From positions 38,635,148 to 38,699,147 of the forward strand of contig NC_090706.1 in assembly GCF_040954835.1 (NCBI RefSeq): a stretch of DNA of 64,000 nt. Reading direction: 5' to 3'. Both the position numbers and the translations under genes were made by a program. Each line of letters opens with the position of its first letter. The stretch's first letter is position 1. Below, piece by piece: positions 11,770 to 25,318 of the stretch. The notes below the pieces were generated by a model. The model was given only the letters and a program-made list of their open reading frames with translations. It made no database searches and was not told the DNA's origin. The DNA comes from Lepisosteus oculatus (taxonomy: Eukaryota > Chordata > Actinopteri > Semionotiformes > Lepisosteidae).

Positions 11770-14700
11770 TACGTCCAGCTTCTTTTAAACCTGCCTGCTT
11801 CTACGGCACCGACACATACAGCAGGCTTCACGCAGCCTAGGGACTATGCCGATTCCTGGTTCTCTCTGGAAAGCAGGTGAAATAAGAGACGCGCATCCTA
11901 GAGGTTTGTATGGATACGAATTTCAAGGGTGCCTTTCGCTAGTGGAATGGCTTCCAGTTGGACAGGGTCTAGATATCATGCTTCCTGCCTGTTGCCTGGT
12001 CAGCTGCAGCCAGAAGTGTCTTTATAAATGGGCAGGAGGTCTGTGATTCTGTGTTGTTGTGTTGTAGGTGGTCCTGGTTTATCAAGTAGTCTGTTCGGAC
12101 AGCGGTCAAAAGAAAGCCACCAGCTTGTTTTCACTGATCCTCCTCTCCCCAGTCCCAGCGAGAGGTGCAGTCGAGACAATTCTGTGCATCTCAGAACCTT
12201 CCTGATCATTTATAGCTTTTTCTGGGGCCTCCTGAGCTCATTGTTGCAGTTATGCAAAAACTAACTTACTGGAGAAGACAGGGGTATAACTTTTCAATCA
12301 AAACCAGCAAAAGCCTAACCGGAAAGCAATGAAGAAACTAGCTCCATCTTTCCTCCTCAGTGTCGTGGCGCAGTTACACACGGGGGGTGGAGGAAGGAGG
12401 TTCCAGAGTCTGAAGCTTGTCGGTGATCAGGAACTTGCCCCCTTGGCTGTGCTGTAATCATCTGGCTGTCTCAAGACCCTTCTGCAAGAGGGAGGGCACT
12501 CCCTTGCACTAGGGCTCTCCCTGCCTGCCAGTCCAGCGCAGTTGGCTGGCACAGTTGGCGTCAGGAGATCTCTGTGATCAGCTAGAAACAGCAGCAGAGA
12601 AGGGTTTCTTTAACCTTTTGGAACTGTTTTTCCTCTTGGTGTTTGGTGGCACAAGGTCCACTAATCTGTATCAAAGCGCGTACGAGTGCTCATGATCCTA
12701 GCCAAACCATAACTACCAAACCATCATTCTTCCTGTGCACGCTGTGGGTTGGCTTGCCCAGTCCATTAGACAGACAGTTTACCCGCAGAGAGCAAGTACA
12801 TCACTGCTATTGTTGTTGTGGGAGGAGATGGCAGCAGTGATTAAGTTACTTGTCTAAAAATGTGCTTTCTGCTGTGTTACCTGTCACGTTCCAAGCTCCC
12901 TCACACCCAGTTATAATGACTCAAGGAACAATTCGTAGGAAAAAGTAATTAAAATTGTTTTTGCCTGTTGTTTTGTTTTTTTAATTGGAAGAAACTTCAA
13001 CTCTGCCAAAACTTTTAGTAAAAAAAAACAGGGATAAAAGAACTGAGAAGAAGAAATCCTCATTCTCGGTCAGAGTGTGTAATCCTGTGAGCCAGAAAAG
13101 ACTTTGTGAGTTTGTGTGTGGGGGGGGGGTGAATGGGGATTGGTACAGAAAGGTTAAGATAAACCCTAGTTCGATCACACGTGTAAAAGGATATGCCCCC
13201 CTCCCTCACTGAGACTCCTCTTTGTCTCGTTTCGGAGAAGGTTTCTTCACCAGGAATCGGTGGAAGAGGAGACGGCAGATGTTGCCAGCTGTTCGCATTT
13301 GCTGAGGGAGTCTTGAAACCCCCCCTGTCTCGGTGTCATGCTTCCAGAAGGGAACAAGGCAGGGCAAATCATTTCAAATGTCTGCCTTTTGCCCTTCTGT
13401 CCCTGCACCGCAGTCCTCCACAAACTGCTGCCCGTAACCTATACTGTCCCTCAACGTGAAAAGGCCACTGTGGCTCAAGCTGTTAGATATGCTCGCTTCA
13501 AGTGTGAAAAAATATACAGTGTGGAAAGCAGATTTTTTTTTAAGTCGGAAGTTTGCATTTTTATTTTCTGGGGCAAAGCTTACATTTTAAAGTGGAGAGC
13601 TAACAAATTCTGATTCCGTGTGTAAGAGTGGAGCCAGTGGAGTCAGTTTTTGTGTTGCCTGTAGGGCAGCATCCTGTTGTAATTGTCTGGTTCCTCCACG
13701 ATAGTAAATTGTACTGCAGAAATGGCTTTAAAGCTGTAACACGATACGGCTTCAACATTTCAGAGTACAACCGATTGAGCTGCTCAGACTGAGAACCTGG
13801 TGTGATTTAGGAAAACATTTTTTATATGGCTTCTATTGGCAACTAAACTGATTTATTGCTGGTATGCCTTTTCAAAACTACAAGTACATGAAGTACATCA
13901 ATAAATCAGTCCTACCCTGGTTTTAAGGCCTTAATGTAGAATCAAGAAACATATCTAAAGTGTATTGATGTTCACTGACAGATGTTCCTTGTACAATCCA
14001 TGTATAAGCAATACTCACATTCCTTTAGTGAGAAGAAAAGTAATATGAAACGATTCTGCATCAATATGTATTAGTAATGGTTGCAGTTATTTGGTAATGA
14101 TAATGTTACAGAGGTAACATAAAAATACTCTCGCAGCATTGCTTGTGTAGAAATTACATAAATAAATACCAGGCTGCACGTAGTGTATTGCAATCCACTT
14201 AACTAATGTTAATGTAATGTGAAACGTTGTTATTGTGTTTGTTTTGAATTATTTCTTTTGGAGACAGAATTAATCATTGCCTGAAGAATGTAGCCCTGGC
14301 CAAGACCAATCTTTCCTCAATCGACTGTTTTTATTCTGTGGCCATTAGCATGTCGAACATCTGACACGCAAATACTTGTCTTACAAGAAACAAACAGGCC
14401 AGCAGACCATTAGTGTGTCAAGGCCTTCTCCTTCGCAGGGGCCAGACTGGAGATAGAGGAGAGGGGAAACATGCTTTCAACAGCCAGGAGGACAAGCATT
14501 TGTGTTTCTGAGTTTGAGCAGCAGCGACATGCACTGTCAGACCTAATGGTCCCCTAACAGCTTTCGGATATCTGCCTGCTAAAATGAACAGGAAAGCTGC
14601 CAGTGAATTTTTACTGGGGGTATTATTAATCCCAGGCCCAGAGGGAGTATTGTGTACTGAAGGTTGAGCAATAAGATTGTTTTAGCAAAGACAAAGAAAG

Positions 14701-15010
14701 GAGCAGAGGCATAATGGTTAAACTGGGAAACTGGGTGTAAGTTCTTCCTGGTTCCTGTAGCAATGTTGTTGATAGTGTTGATGCTACGTCTATATGCTGT
14801 CTGTTTTCCTTTTATATGAAAGGGATATACAGACATATCAGACTAAAAATAAGTATGGGTGTATCATACGGTTTGCCAAAGGTTTTATATGTGCAGTGGC
14901 TAACAATGTCTGTTTTTCATGCTTTTTAATGCACAGATGGTTAATAGATAATATTAAGGAGTCACTCAAAAAAAACAATATGCTATCTGTTGTAAATAAA
15001 AGTTTCAAAT
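11770..15010. other. No gene seen; AT-rich in the second half
   Basis: If the exon at 11.5 kb is real, this is intron of the miRNA host transcript. From about 13.7 to 14.6 kb the sequence is AT-rich, low in simple repeats and holds several TAAT-type homeodomain cores, a look often shared by conserved non-coding elements. Conservation cannot be judged from one sequence. It includes the hairpin at 13847-13910. Confidence 0.35.
13847..13910. repeat. 12-bp perfect inverted repeat with 40-nt loop
   Basis: ACTGATTTATTG (13847-13858) and CAATAAATCAGT (13899-13910) are exact reverse complements. The 40-nt loop holds a partial direct repeat (AAGTACATGAAGTACAT). The stem is too short and AT-rich for a convincing microRNA precursor. 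It could be a binding-site pair or the terminal repeats of a very small decayed element. Confidence 0.4.
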
Positions 15011-15011
15011 G

Positions 15012-15480
15012 AGAAGAGGTCATTAGGTTCATCTAGCTCGACTGGCTGAAGTACTTAATTGATCCAGAATCTTACCCAGCTATTTCGGGGACACATCTTC
15101 AACAACAGGGCTGGGTAGCTTAGTGATTCTTTTCAGTTTTAAATTCACTACCCCATACCTATTTTTGGTGTCCTCTGTTTTGTATTGATTCTTCTGAAGT
15201 CATCCACTGAACTGACTGTGTTCCTTTGTAGTACAGATTAAAAAAAGATTCAGATCTGTCAGTTTGACAGTCTAGACGTTCTCTTGAGCACCAGAATGTA
15301 GCTGTTTGCTTTTCTGTAAACTGATTCCTGGGCACCACAGGAGTATCATCTTGACTCTGGTGACCAAAATTCGACTGAAGGGCTTACTGGGGCATTATAC
15401 AATTTTATACCAGCAACATATCTGCTGGTTTAAATTATTCACTTTTTACAGTATATACTTAGATTCTGTTTGTCTTTTTA
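15012..15480 (-). mobile_element. CR1/L2-type LINE 3'-end remnant
   Basis: Read on the minus strand, the left part matches the terminal region of a vertebrate LINE family seen repeatedly in this window: a 'GGATCAATTAAGTACTT' segment followed by 'AGATGAACCTAATGACCTCTTC'. In sister copies that region follows the reverse-transcriptase C-terminus. The part near 15340-15410 resembles a more internal portion of a related element. The middle is strongly diverged, so the right boundary is approximate. Confidence 0.55.
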
Positions 15481-15499
15481 TTTCTTACTCACATTGCCT

Positions 15500-18400
15500 G
15501 GATTAAGACAGTGGGATGGTCCTTCCCACCTTTGATCTTAACTCATATTTTTTGCTGCCTGCATGCACTGTAATACTCTGTGCTTGCCTCCATTCAACAT
15601 CATCCAGTAGCTGTTATATTAAAGAGGTAAACTATTTTGTTAAAGTGGCTTTATTTTTTCCCCAAAAGTATTTACTTTGCATATTGTGTAGAGTTGCCTT
15701 ATTATTACAGCACATTTAAAAAATCCAAAATATTCCATGTCATGTGAATACATCCTATCTAACGCAACCTGATAAATTCCACACACTGGCATCTTACTTT
15801 TTTTTTTCTAAATTTAGGATTAAAAAAAATACTTTAGGGACACCGCCAAAAACACATCATCTATCAATTCATGCAGATGGGCAGATAGACAGACAGACAG
15901 CGCGGGAGGAAAAAGGAAGCGGTTTATTTATTTTTGAAGGAGTCGGCAGTCTGGAAGTCATCAAATCCGAGTAGATTCACACGACCCCTCGCTGCCCCTT
16001 CTTGCCTCGCTCTCTCCTCCTCTCCCTGCGGGCTCAGGGGACTCCCGTTTCCACAGTCATTCTCACATGAGCAAAGAGCACGGTCCCACAAGCCCACCCC
16101 TCCTCCTCCTTCTCCCTGCTCTCGCTCTCGGTCCAGAACCGCCGGGCGGGCGGGCGGACCTTCGCCAGGACCGCATGGGCGGAATTCGGAAGGGTGCTCT
16201 CGCAAGAGGCCGGCCGGCCGGGGCCTGTCCCTGCACATTTTTATTCATCTCGGCTTCGCTCCTGGGACGCGGGGCTGCGGGAGATCGCACACGCAGCGCT
16301 GTCCAGCGCTCAGTCTAGAAAGGGATTCAAGTAGCGTTTCTGACGTTCACTGTGGTGTCCAGGCAGTCTCAACATTGGTGTTTGGTTCAAGCAGGGAGCT
16401 GCGTCAGCATGAGTAGGCTGCGAAAGAACGAGTAAAGGTTTATTCCATGCCGAAAAAACAAAAGAAACACATTTTGTCTGTGGAGCATTCCAAACACACC
16501 CTATGAAGGCTCCACAGCCAAAATGTTTCTTTTCTTCTCCTTTCAGCGTCACTGTTCGGTGTTTGTTTTTCCTCTCTTCTGTCCAATGGAAGCTCTCAAC
16601 TGCCGTTGGGGACGGATGACGACAGCCCCAGCTGTTTTATATTATAATCCTTCCAGGCGTCATTTCTAGAAAGCTATATACTGTAGATCACGCGCCCTAT
16701 AAATATACAGGTCTATCACATTTCATCTCGCACACCCCTCCACCTGCAGCTGGCCCTCAGTCACTCCTCGCTCTGCAGAGGGGTCCCGGCTTCCTCATCC
16801 CCCTCATCTTCCTCCTCCTCGGCCAACTGGGTTGAAGCAAAACTCACTCCACCTAAGTGCTTGATGAATGCACTCAATCGCGTCTAATTCCTGGGCGTCA
16901 TTATGTTTGGTGAAATTTAGTTGGACCAGAAGGGTGTGGACTTCTCATGAAGGTAACTTAGTGCCAATCTGAGGTCAGACAAACTGTAGGCAGATTTTTC
17001 AACACACCTACAGTTTTCCTCTCCTGCCTTCTGCCCCAGTAGACTCCCAATTAAATTAGAGCTGACAGGTCGCTGGTCCTCGTTCTCCTGCAGAGGCCGA
17101 GTTGCTCTGCTAACCTTGTCCAGTTCTCTGTGGAGTACTGCGGGTTCAAGTCCCCACTGAAAGCAGCAGGCCAGATAGCTCGCATAGCCTCATCCCCCCA
17201 CCGGCTCGAAGAAAGAGCAGACAGTGGAGGCTAGAGCAAAGTCTTGAAAAGGGCTTTGATGTGGCAATTCTCTTCATGCTTGAATGAATTTTGCAGGCTG
17301 CACGAAAGGTTTAGAGTCTTTAAGAATGAAAGTAGTTCTTTGCTCCATCCCGGGAAAGCTAGGGTCAAATCCTATCTCTCATAGTTTTTAGCCAATGCTT
17401 GATCCCACTTTATTGAGTTGTATGTTATATTGCTGCTTTATATTTATTTGTGTGTGTGTAATGGTTGATTACAAAAATAGCATCCCTTTATAACATGGCC
17501 ACTATTTTTATTTTTCTTTTGTTACAGAAGAAAGTTAGGGCTGCTTTCTATAATGTCCAAATATAATCCAACTATGACAAAGACAGCTGCCTCGTCACCT
17601 TCTGCCTCAGGAACAGAAGGCAGATGAAATGAGAGAACTTTCTTTCTTCAGTGTGTTTTGCTCAGGGATGCAAAATAAAATTTCAGTGGGCAGTGTCTCC
17701 ACCCACCCCCACCACCAGTCTAAATTTTTAGGCATTTCTCCTTTGGCTTTGACATCATAGAAATAATATTTCTCTGAATTATCCCCCAGATCTTGGGAAA
17801 ATATGTCCAGAATGCATTCCCATGCATCCAGAATCCTGTGTTTACAGTAGGGAACTCCAATCCCTTTGAAACTCGGGCTGCTGTTCCACACTGGGGTTTA
17901 AGACATTTATAAGGTCTTTAATAAAATTGCACAGAGATTAGACAACTGTAACATGAGACCCAACATACTGTCAAGGGAATGAAGAAATGTTTTCACATGC
18001 ACAACATAAAAAAAAACCAAGTTGAGCAGCTGAGAAAAGTAGTAAAACTGGAGGCGTTGACAAGGTCTCTCACAATGGGAGGCAGTGGTGTTGAGATAGC
18101 GCAGGTCAGTGCACGAGATGCTAAAGAAGGCGCTTTAGAAGCAGCCTGCTGTCGTGATTAAACCTCTCAATCTCTGCGTTCACATGCCTGCCCGGTCTTT
18201 GCCCACGTCTCTTCTGCTGTCACGCCCGGCTGACTGGCTGGTCCGGGGGGACAGGGTGAGCTTCCTGGCTTCATCTTGGAAATCGGCTACTAAAACAGGA
18301 GCTAAAACGTGAAACCAAGACTGTTCTTTTCCTAATGGCGTGAAGAGACGTAGCTGGGGAAACATTTCTTTCCTTTTAAAATGATTCTTTTATAGTCCAG

Positions 18401-21400
18401 TTTCACATAAACAATATCTTTAGTGTCCTAAAAGTGTAGTCGGTACTATTGCCTCTGTCACATCCTTTAAATGCCCAGGTGCCATTTTCTAAATACCTCT
18501 TAGGCTTAGGGAACTGTATTTGTTTTAGGTACTTCTGCATTTACAGAACCGATTCTGGTTTCTGTTATTTTAATTTTTGTTTAAAATATATTCTGTCTGT
18601 GGATTCCTGTGCCGCAATAATGTACTGCATTAGTTTGCCAATTGCTCTGCAAACTCATACATTATTACACCATTCCTGGGCTGAAATCTCTCGGTTTTCT
18701 GTGTCTGGGCTTGGTTCTGATCTGTCAAGGGAGGTGCTGGCTCGTTTGTCATTGTCTCAGACGTCCCCCTTCACATATTTGGTGAGTTATTGTGGGAATT
18801 GAGTCAAACGCATAGACATGTGAAAATTCCTGGGAATGTCTGAGAGAATTTCTGTATTTCCAGCCATAAAATATGTATTAAGGGTTCAACAGCCTTCAGC
18901 AGCACTGGTAAGTATTGTTTAATGAGTATTACAAGTATTATGGTTATGGCATATGTGCACGCAATTGTACGAAATTGTAGATTATCTGAAGTATTGTGGC
19001 TTTCTCACTTCTTTGGGTTAGATTTACAATAATTGCAATTCAATAATCAATTGCAATTTAATATCGATAGTTGCAAGTGTATTGATATTGTTTGAGAAGC
19101 CAGGGAAAGGGCTCTAAAACAGTTCTCTTCTTTCAAATTAAATAAAGATTCTGATAGGTTTTAAAGTTTGCCGATTAGGAATATATCGCCCTGATTTGCA
19201 GCAACACTGACACAGATACTCCCAGATCTAATAAATCTTACGGACTGGCAGGACGCGGTCATGACGAGTTGATCTGCAAAACATATTAGAGGCGCGTCAG
19301 TTCTGGAATCCACAGGAAATGGACTCCACTCCAGGGTCTCATTCCTGTAGGTCACAGCTTTTTTTCTTTCTCTTTTCCTCTGAAGGAAAGACGGAAACCC
19401 TCACCTGTGGCGATCAATGCTCGGTCACCCCCCCCACCACATAACACCCCTTTATTTTTTTTTGCGGGCCCCTCACGCTGTCTGCGTTTCTGGAGCGAAG
19501 TTGAAGAGTTCAGTAAGGAAGGCAGAGGACACATTTCATCCTCCAGATTAGATGCATCTCCAAATTAAGTCGGAAGGAAAAAGAGAGAGAGAGGGGAGGT
19601 GGGGGGGGTAGAAAGTCTGTCCTTCTCCTCCTCCCCGCCACGTTTCCTGTCCAAATGATTTAGCGAGATGAGGGAAGGGAGCCTTAAAAGGCCGTGTCTG
19701 GCAGCACAGCGGCTTTCTGTCTGTGTTTATCAGGAGAGGGCCCCGTCGTGGCGTAAACACTGAGCCTGTTCCCTCTGTCTGAAGTTCACAAACCTGCGCG
19801 CCCAGGCGCACCTTCTACTTCTGTCTACTCCTGAGAGCTTCTGTCTTTTTCTCCCTGAAGCAGCACAGCAGCCCTTTCCGTTACGTTCGCTAAACTATCC
19901 CAAGAGGCAGACCTCCAGACTTGTTGTGTAGGGAATTCTTTATTTTAACCGTGCATAGAGCACCGGTTTTAAAATAAAATATGTCATTTTTTGTGCTTTC
20001 TGTGATAGCGGTCCCCCATTATAACAAAACGTCCCGCCTAAAACTGGTGCAAGAACATAGGTCTACCTATATCCCTCGATTGACCGTTCTGGTGGCAACG
20101 TTATATTGTGTTTTAGGCATTACCTATTCGAAATGTCTGGCATTTTTCTGAGCAGCCCGAACGTGAAATACCTAAAAAACAACTAATTAGGTCCTAACAA
20201 AGAAAGATCACTCTCTCGAGTGAGAATAAAACAGGCAGCTCATGCGAGACTAAGAGCTTAGTGTGCCATTAGTCATTTAATTGTGATGCACTTGGAAAGA
20301 AGAACATAATTAAGAGCCTAACAAAGTCTTTTACAGCGGGTTTTATGTGCTAGTTAGTCATAAATACATGCCTTATAGGTGACTCCTACCACTGGGTTTC
20401 TGAAAATAGAGGTTTAAGCAGTTGTCTTATTGAAAGCAATTATGATTAAAAATACTGTAAAAATGTCTAAAATTCAAATTGCCCCAGAACAAGGTGGATT
20501 AGTTATGTTGTAATATAACTTTTTTTCTTGCTAGCTGTCCTGTAGTAGTTAAGTGGGTTTGGGAGGCTGTTTATTTAGTGACATTTATGCTTCCCGGAGA
20601 TTTACTTTAAGGTTTAGAGACCGCTGAAGTATCCCTGTGACTTCCTAAGAAAACGCGTGTATACATTCAGCGCTGCTTGAACCTGGGAAACAGTTCAGTC
20701 TTAATCTAGCTTTTTTTTTTTTTTTTTTACTGGTGTATGGTGGTAAAAGAGATCTGGCCCTCAATCTAAATCTGGTGCTATTTCTCCTAAACGCAGATTC
20801 CTAGCGTTTCATCAGCTTCGCTAATAGTACCAATTAATCGCTGCGTCCGAAACAGTGTATTGAGCACAAACTTTTAGCCAGACATATCCGATTTGAGAGG
20901 TTAGGGAAGGCCAGTCCTGGATCTTTTACTTGTTTTTTTTTTTTTTTACACGGGAATCCTCTGAAAACAAACAGCTCTGTAATGAGGCAGGCAGAGCAGA
21001 GCAGTAGCAAAACAGGAATAACGACAAGGCACCCCGAGGAAGAGTGGCTGTAATCTTCCGGTGTGCCAGCTTTCAGTTGAGAAGCCCAAGTATCTCGCAT
21101 GAGAAGAAATGATTAGTGCTGGGAACCGGCCAGCAAGGCAGGCTCGTAGAAGTGCGGCAGTGTGTTTCGCTAGCAGGAGCAGCTGGCGGGGATTCCTGAT
21201 GTTGCCGGACAATTTTGCTCTCCTGCCTAAGGAGTCATCTGGACTCAGAGACTCTCCCCTGCCCCTGTTTCATCTGTGAAGGCATGAGAGAAGGAGGTGA
21301 AAAGGAGCTGCAAGTACTGTTTTTTTTAACTGACTTTTAATAACCCAACAGGATAGGCGAAGGTGTGAAAATGCCCGTTGCGTATAGAGGAAGCGGTGTT

Positions 21401-23040
21401 GAGCAGGACTAATTTGCACTTGGTAAAAATGGAGAGAGAACCATCGTAGGGTCAGAAGTGAGCCGACTTGGACTCCATTAATCAGGTACAACACATTCTG
21501 ACGGTAATGAGCACCAGCCCTTACAATGCCCACAGCTGTGACGCTACATGTTTTTCTCATTGCCTGGTGTGCGTATGAAACTGCGTGTGTTTCTACTGAC
21601 TGTTCACAGGAAAAACCACATTTGCAACCATCTGACCTATGACCATTGATTTATCATCTTGTTTAAGACATGGTAGGTGCATTACAGTACATTGCTAGTA
21701 CAAATTATACCAAAAAGCATTTGGTAGATTTTAAGTGAGAGGTCTGAAGCTGGGCTATCTCACCAGTTTTGCAAGAGATCACCAAATGTTGTCTGTCTGA
21801 TAGAATCGGAAAGGTTTTGTCTGAGTCACAGTTCACCTGCTGAACTGTGAATGCTTAACTCACAGAGCACTTTTCCAAGCTCTTTGCTTCAGTGCCAAGT
21901 GTGCTCCATATTTAGAAATGTTTCGATTATAACGAAGGGGTGTTTTTATTTTAAAGTCTTTTGAGTCTTGATTTCACTTCACGACAGCACCAGCTTCTGG
22001 ATGTCCTCTCTCTGGAACGGCGTCTCAGTCAGCCTCAGTTTTTCAATGTGGTGAAACCTTGCTTGGAGTTCAAGCTTCATACACTATATGTTCAAGAGCA
22101 GGGGTGACCAATCCCGGTTTTCAGTCCAGATTGGGTGTTAATGGGCTGATTACGAGCTGTTTACAGGCTCAATCTCCCCACACTTCAGGTGCTGGTGTTT
22201 CAGAGAGTCCAAGAACTCTTGCAGACCCACTCCTTGGACATCCAAGAACAGGGACACTGTTGTGCTGGTGTTTTTGCAATAAGGTTTGAACCTTAGAGTT
22301 CTAAGCCTTTCATTTTATTTCTCTTAAGTTAAAGAAGTTGCTCAATGTTTACCTTTTCCTTTTGCATACTGTATCTGCTCTCTGTGGTCATCTGACTGCT
22401 CAGCACAGCGCTGGGTCGGCCTTCAGCACACTCCTGTGCAACAGATGATCCCTCCTCGAGCAGGACTGTGCTCTGCTTGCGCTCGCCAGTCTCAGGCCCA
22501 TTTTGAGCTCTCGATGTCGGCTCATCCCGTCGTTGTGCGCTGGACTGCTCACATGCTCGTGGGGAGCAGCAGCTGGGTTTAGACCAGTGGGAGGCAGGCT
22601 CGTTTCACCCTGCTGGTGATGTGTGGTTGCAGTGTTGCAGTGGTGATCCTGCTCAGAACGAGAGGCTCAGGATCAGACATCAGGAGTCTGTGCTTGTCTG
22701 AGGAGCCAGTGGTGTTGATTATAACTGAACCCCTCTAAGTCAGAATCCCCCTTAAAGGTTCAGATTTTCTGCACCATCAGAAGAATGTCTACACGCCTGC
22801 AGCTTATAAAACCTAAAATGGATGTGTCTGATTCTTGTGCGCTTTCTCGCTTTGGAAAGCCAAATTGCTTTCCTGGTCCACTTGCAATTGGCTCCATGGG
22901 CCTTTCGTTGTCACAGTGGAACTTAAACACCCAAGCGTCAGCAGTGTTTCAGGTCCCTGCTACTGGATCTGTCTTGGGAGGTGGTCTTGCCCACGTCGGC
23001 AGCATCCTCTCTCCTTTCCTTTTATGTCAATCCCCAGCAG
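15500..23040. other. Long non-coding stretch with two GC-rich blocks
   Basis: No coding exon could be supported. GC-rich, CpG-containing blocks lie at about 15.95-16.3 kb (with a GCGGGCGGGCGG run and GGCCGGCCGG) and 19.4-19.8 kb. A perfect CArG consensus CCTTAAAAGG lies at 19682-19691. Poly-T runs occupy 20711-20729 and about 20934-20947. Around 20.15-20.35 kb the sequence is rich in ATTA/TAAT homeodomain cores and may be a conserved element. The stretch is probably intronic to the miRNA host RNA if that starts at 11.5 kb. Confidence 0.4.
16581..16740 (+). promoter_or_regulatory. Second candidate promoter with CCAAT and TATA boxes
   Basis: A CCAAT motif (GTCCAATGG, around 16581-16589) is followed by TATAAATA at 16698-16705. 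The upstream 600 bases are GC-rich, and a run of C/T-rich sequence follows with several CAG trinucleotides. It could be an alternative start for the miRNA host transcript or chance composition. No downstream exon was recognised. Confidence 0.2.
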
Positions 23041-23340
23041 AATGTGACTAGAAAAGGGAAAGTGTGGAGGGAGGAGGGGAGGAGAGGGGGAGGCGAAGGA
23101 ACAGTGACAAAGTATCTGCTCCTGCGATCGTGGCCTGTTTGGAGCTGCGAGCGCTGGCGTTTATCGAGAGCGCTGCTTACATTTTCCATTATCCCAAAAA
23201 TAAAATAGATTCCTTATAAGGCCAGAGGCAGATTCCTGGAGAGCGATTTGAGACAACCTAAAGCCTGCACTTGGAGCAGGCTCAAAAGAGCTGAGGAATT
23301 TTCGTGTTTTCATTTTTTCTCATTTTCGTTTCCCTTTTGC
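23040..23340 (+). promoter_or_regulatory. Candidate SRF/MEF2 enhancer upstream of mir-143/145
   Basis: CCTTATAAGG at 23212-23221 is an exact, self-complementary CArG box, a strong SRF sequence. CCAAAAATAA at 23194-23203, nine bases upstream, differs from the MEF2 consensus (CTAAAAATAA) at one position. TTATC, a GATA site in reverse, lies at about 23161. The block is about 5 kb upstream of mir-143. In mouse, mir-143/145 expression in smooth muscle and heart is known to depend on SRF/myocardin through a CArG box a few kb upstream. Equating the two is inference from spacing and motif, not from an alignment. Confidence 0.45.
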
Positions 23341-24234
23341 TTCCCATGACAGCCGGGGACACGCGATGAGCTCCTTGTGCTCCATATGCCTAAAAAACAA
23401 ACAAGTAAAGAGAAAATACATTCAGAAGAGAATTGAGAAGCTTTGTAAAATGAGCAGGACCAGATCTCCATTTTAATTGCTTGCAGATTCATCCCAGGAT
23501 CTCCACACACAGGAGGGGAGCTGTTTCATCCAGCAGTGCAGTGCAGCTCCCCTGTAGGAGTCACGCAGCAGCCCCACTGCACAGCAGAGCCTGTAGAAAA
23601 GCAAGACACTGCTGGATTGTACAGGCCCACACTGGAGTTTACACAGAACATCAGGGTTAACATCCGTACAAACGGTGCCTTGGCATCTTTAATGACCGAG
23701 CGGAGTGAAGACCTCCGTTTAGCTCAGCTGAAGGACCTACAGCGGGTTGTCCTCTGTCACTGTTCTGCAGCCGTGGTTTGGAAATGCATGTCCAGAGGGA
23801 AAAGCCAGCAACACAGCAGCATCTAGGTTTTCCCTGGAGGTCAGCTATCCCTGTGCAGTCCAAGCCCATCTCTTATCTCTCTTTAGCGTCTGAGATCTGA
23901 AGAGTTCAAGCTAGGAGGTGCTAATGCTACTATCTCATCATTGTATGGCAAGCTACACCTGTTGCTCCTGTACAAAACCATGTTTACCTAATGGGCGCAT
24001 ACATGTTAAGTCCTACAAGAAAAAAAACATTATTTCAGATGTCAAGGTCTTCTTTCAAGAGTATGTTGTCATACAAGAGGTATTTTTTTACCTTTCACCT
24101 CAGCAGACTAGATTAGTCAAAGAGCAGCTGAGCATGATGTACGCTTTGCAAATATTGCTATGGTAACTGGATCCAATAGAACTTGCTTGGCAAGGAGCTG
24201 AAGGTGTCTCTCTCGTGTGCAATGCAGAAGTGTG

Positions 24235-24248
24235 CCACCAGAGGGAGA
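24235..24248 (+). promoter_or_regulatory. CTCF-like motif, forward
   Basis: CCACCAGAGGGAGA matches the CTCF core (CCASYAGRKGGCRS) at 12 of 14 positions. It points towards the mir-143/145 cluster. Binding is not shown. Confidence 0.25.
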
Positions 24249-25318
24249 TAGTGCCTGGATCAGGAATGACCTAGAGAGCTCTGTCCTGATGTCTCAAGGG
24301 TAGCAGTTCAGCACAGATCCACAATCTGATCTTCTAGTACTCTTTTATAAAGAGCTTCCATCAGGCACTATTGTAAGAAGCTTTCAATTTCAAAAGCAAC
24401 AGAACCAGACAACAACAAATATACATTCCTCGATAAAGATGAAAGCTGTCTGTGTGTTTCTGGTTTCTTTGTTTTCAAAGAGGGTCTCGTCACACGCTTT
24501 GTTTGGTAAAAGCAGGCCCGGGATCGAAAGGTTCACCAACACTTCTTGGCCGCAGGGCTGTCTGACATCTGTTAGAATTCATGTAAACAGGATCTTGTTC
24601 TCTTTTTATCTCCTTTTCACAGTACCATGTAAACATCTGGAAGAGAGTTGTGCTGGAGCAGACCCACATATAGGCCCCCAGCCAGGTGAGAGATGAGTCC
24701 CCCAGATTTCTTCTGCTTAGTTATATTTAGAAATGATTAACGCACTGTCCTGCCAATGAGACAAGCTAAACCTCGCCAGCTGACTTCCGCCAGGCAGTAC
24801 CGTGAATCCTCGCCGTGGTCCTGAGAAGCTGGACTTCTGGGGCTCCACACAGTGACACACCCTGCGCTGCCTGTTGTTCGTGCAGAAGGACAGGCGTTTC
24901 CACATTGAACTTCAGCCACTGGAGAGTCCCCTACACCGACACTCTCCACCGCTTTAATAAAAGCAATGCCAAGTAGATTTGGGTTAACTGCTGAGATTTT
25001 TACAGGAGGCAAAAGTCACTCTTGAGCACATGACGAGTTTTGATTATTTGCATCCTGCTGTTTAGTCCAATCAGATTTTTTTTCTCATAGTGCTCTTCGT
25101 CTTACAGCATCCCAGAGCTCTGCAGAGTTATCAACTCTTATCAACAACTCGTATACACACACACAGATGCAAAGAAATCAACTAACTGAAACCGTGTGCA
25201 AATAAAAAGAAAAGTCGTCAACTTTAAAACTTAAAAAAGTTCCTAGTTTATACAGCTGTGTAGAGGAGATGATAAGTTTAGTTTGGAATGCTGTTTGTTT
25301 GAGACCTTGGACCATACG

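Noticed and set aside
11317..11880. Longest plus-strand open frame (187 codons) at the promoter-like block
   Set aside because: It is Pro/Arg/Gly-rich, made of G/C runs, and open frames exist in several other frames of the same stretch. It spans a likely TATA element and splice donor, so it is better explained by composition.
16063..16416. Open frames in the GC-rich block at 16 kb
   Set aside because: Several frames on both strands are open through the GCGGGCGG-type repeats. No protein-like pattern or supported splice site was found.
17101..17180. B-box-like GCGGGTTCAAGTCCCC suggesting a tRNA or SINE
   Set aside because: No A box at the right distance and no cloverleaf. At most an old SINE scrap.
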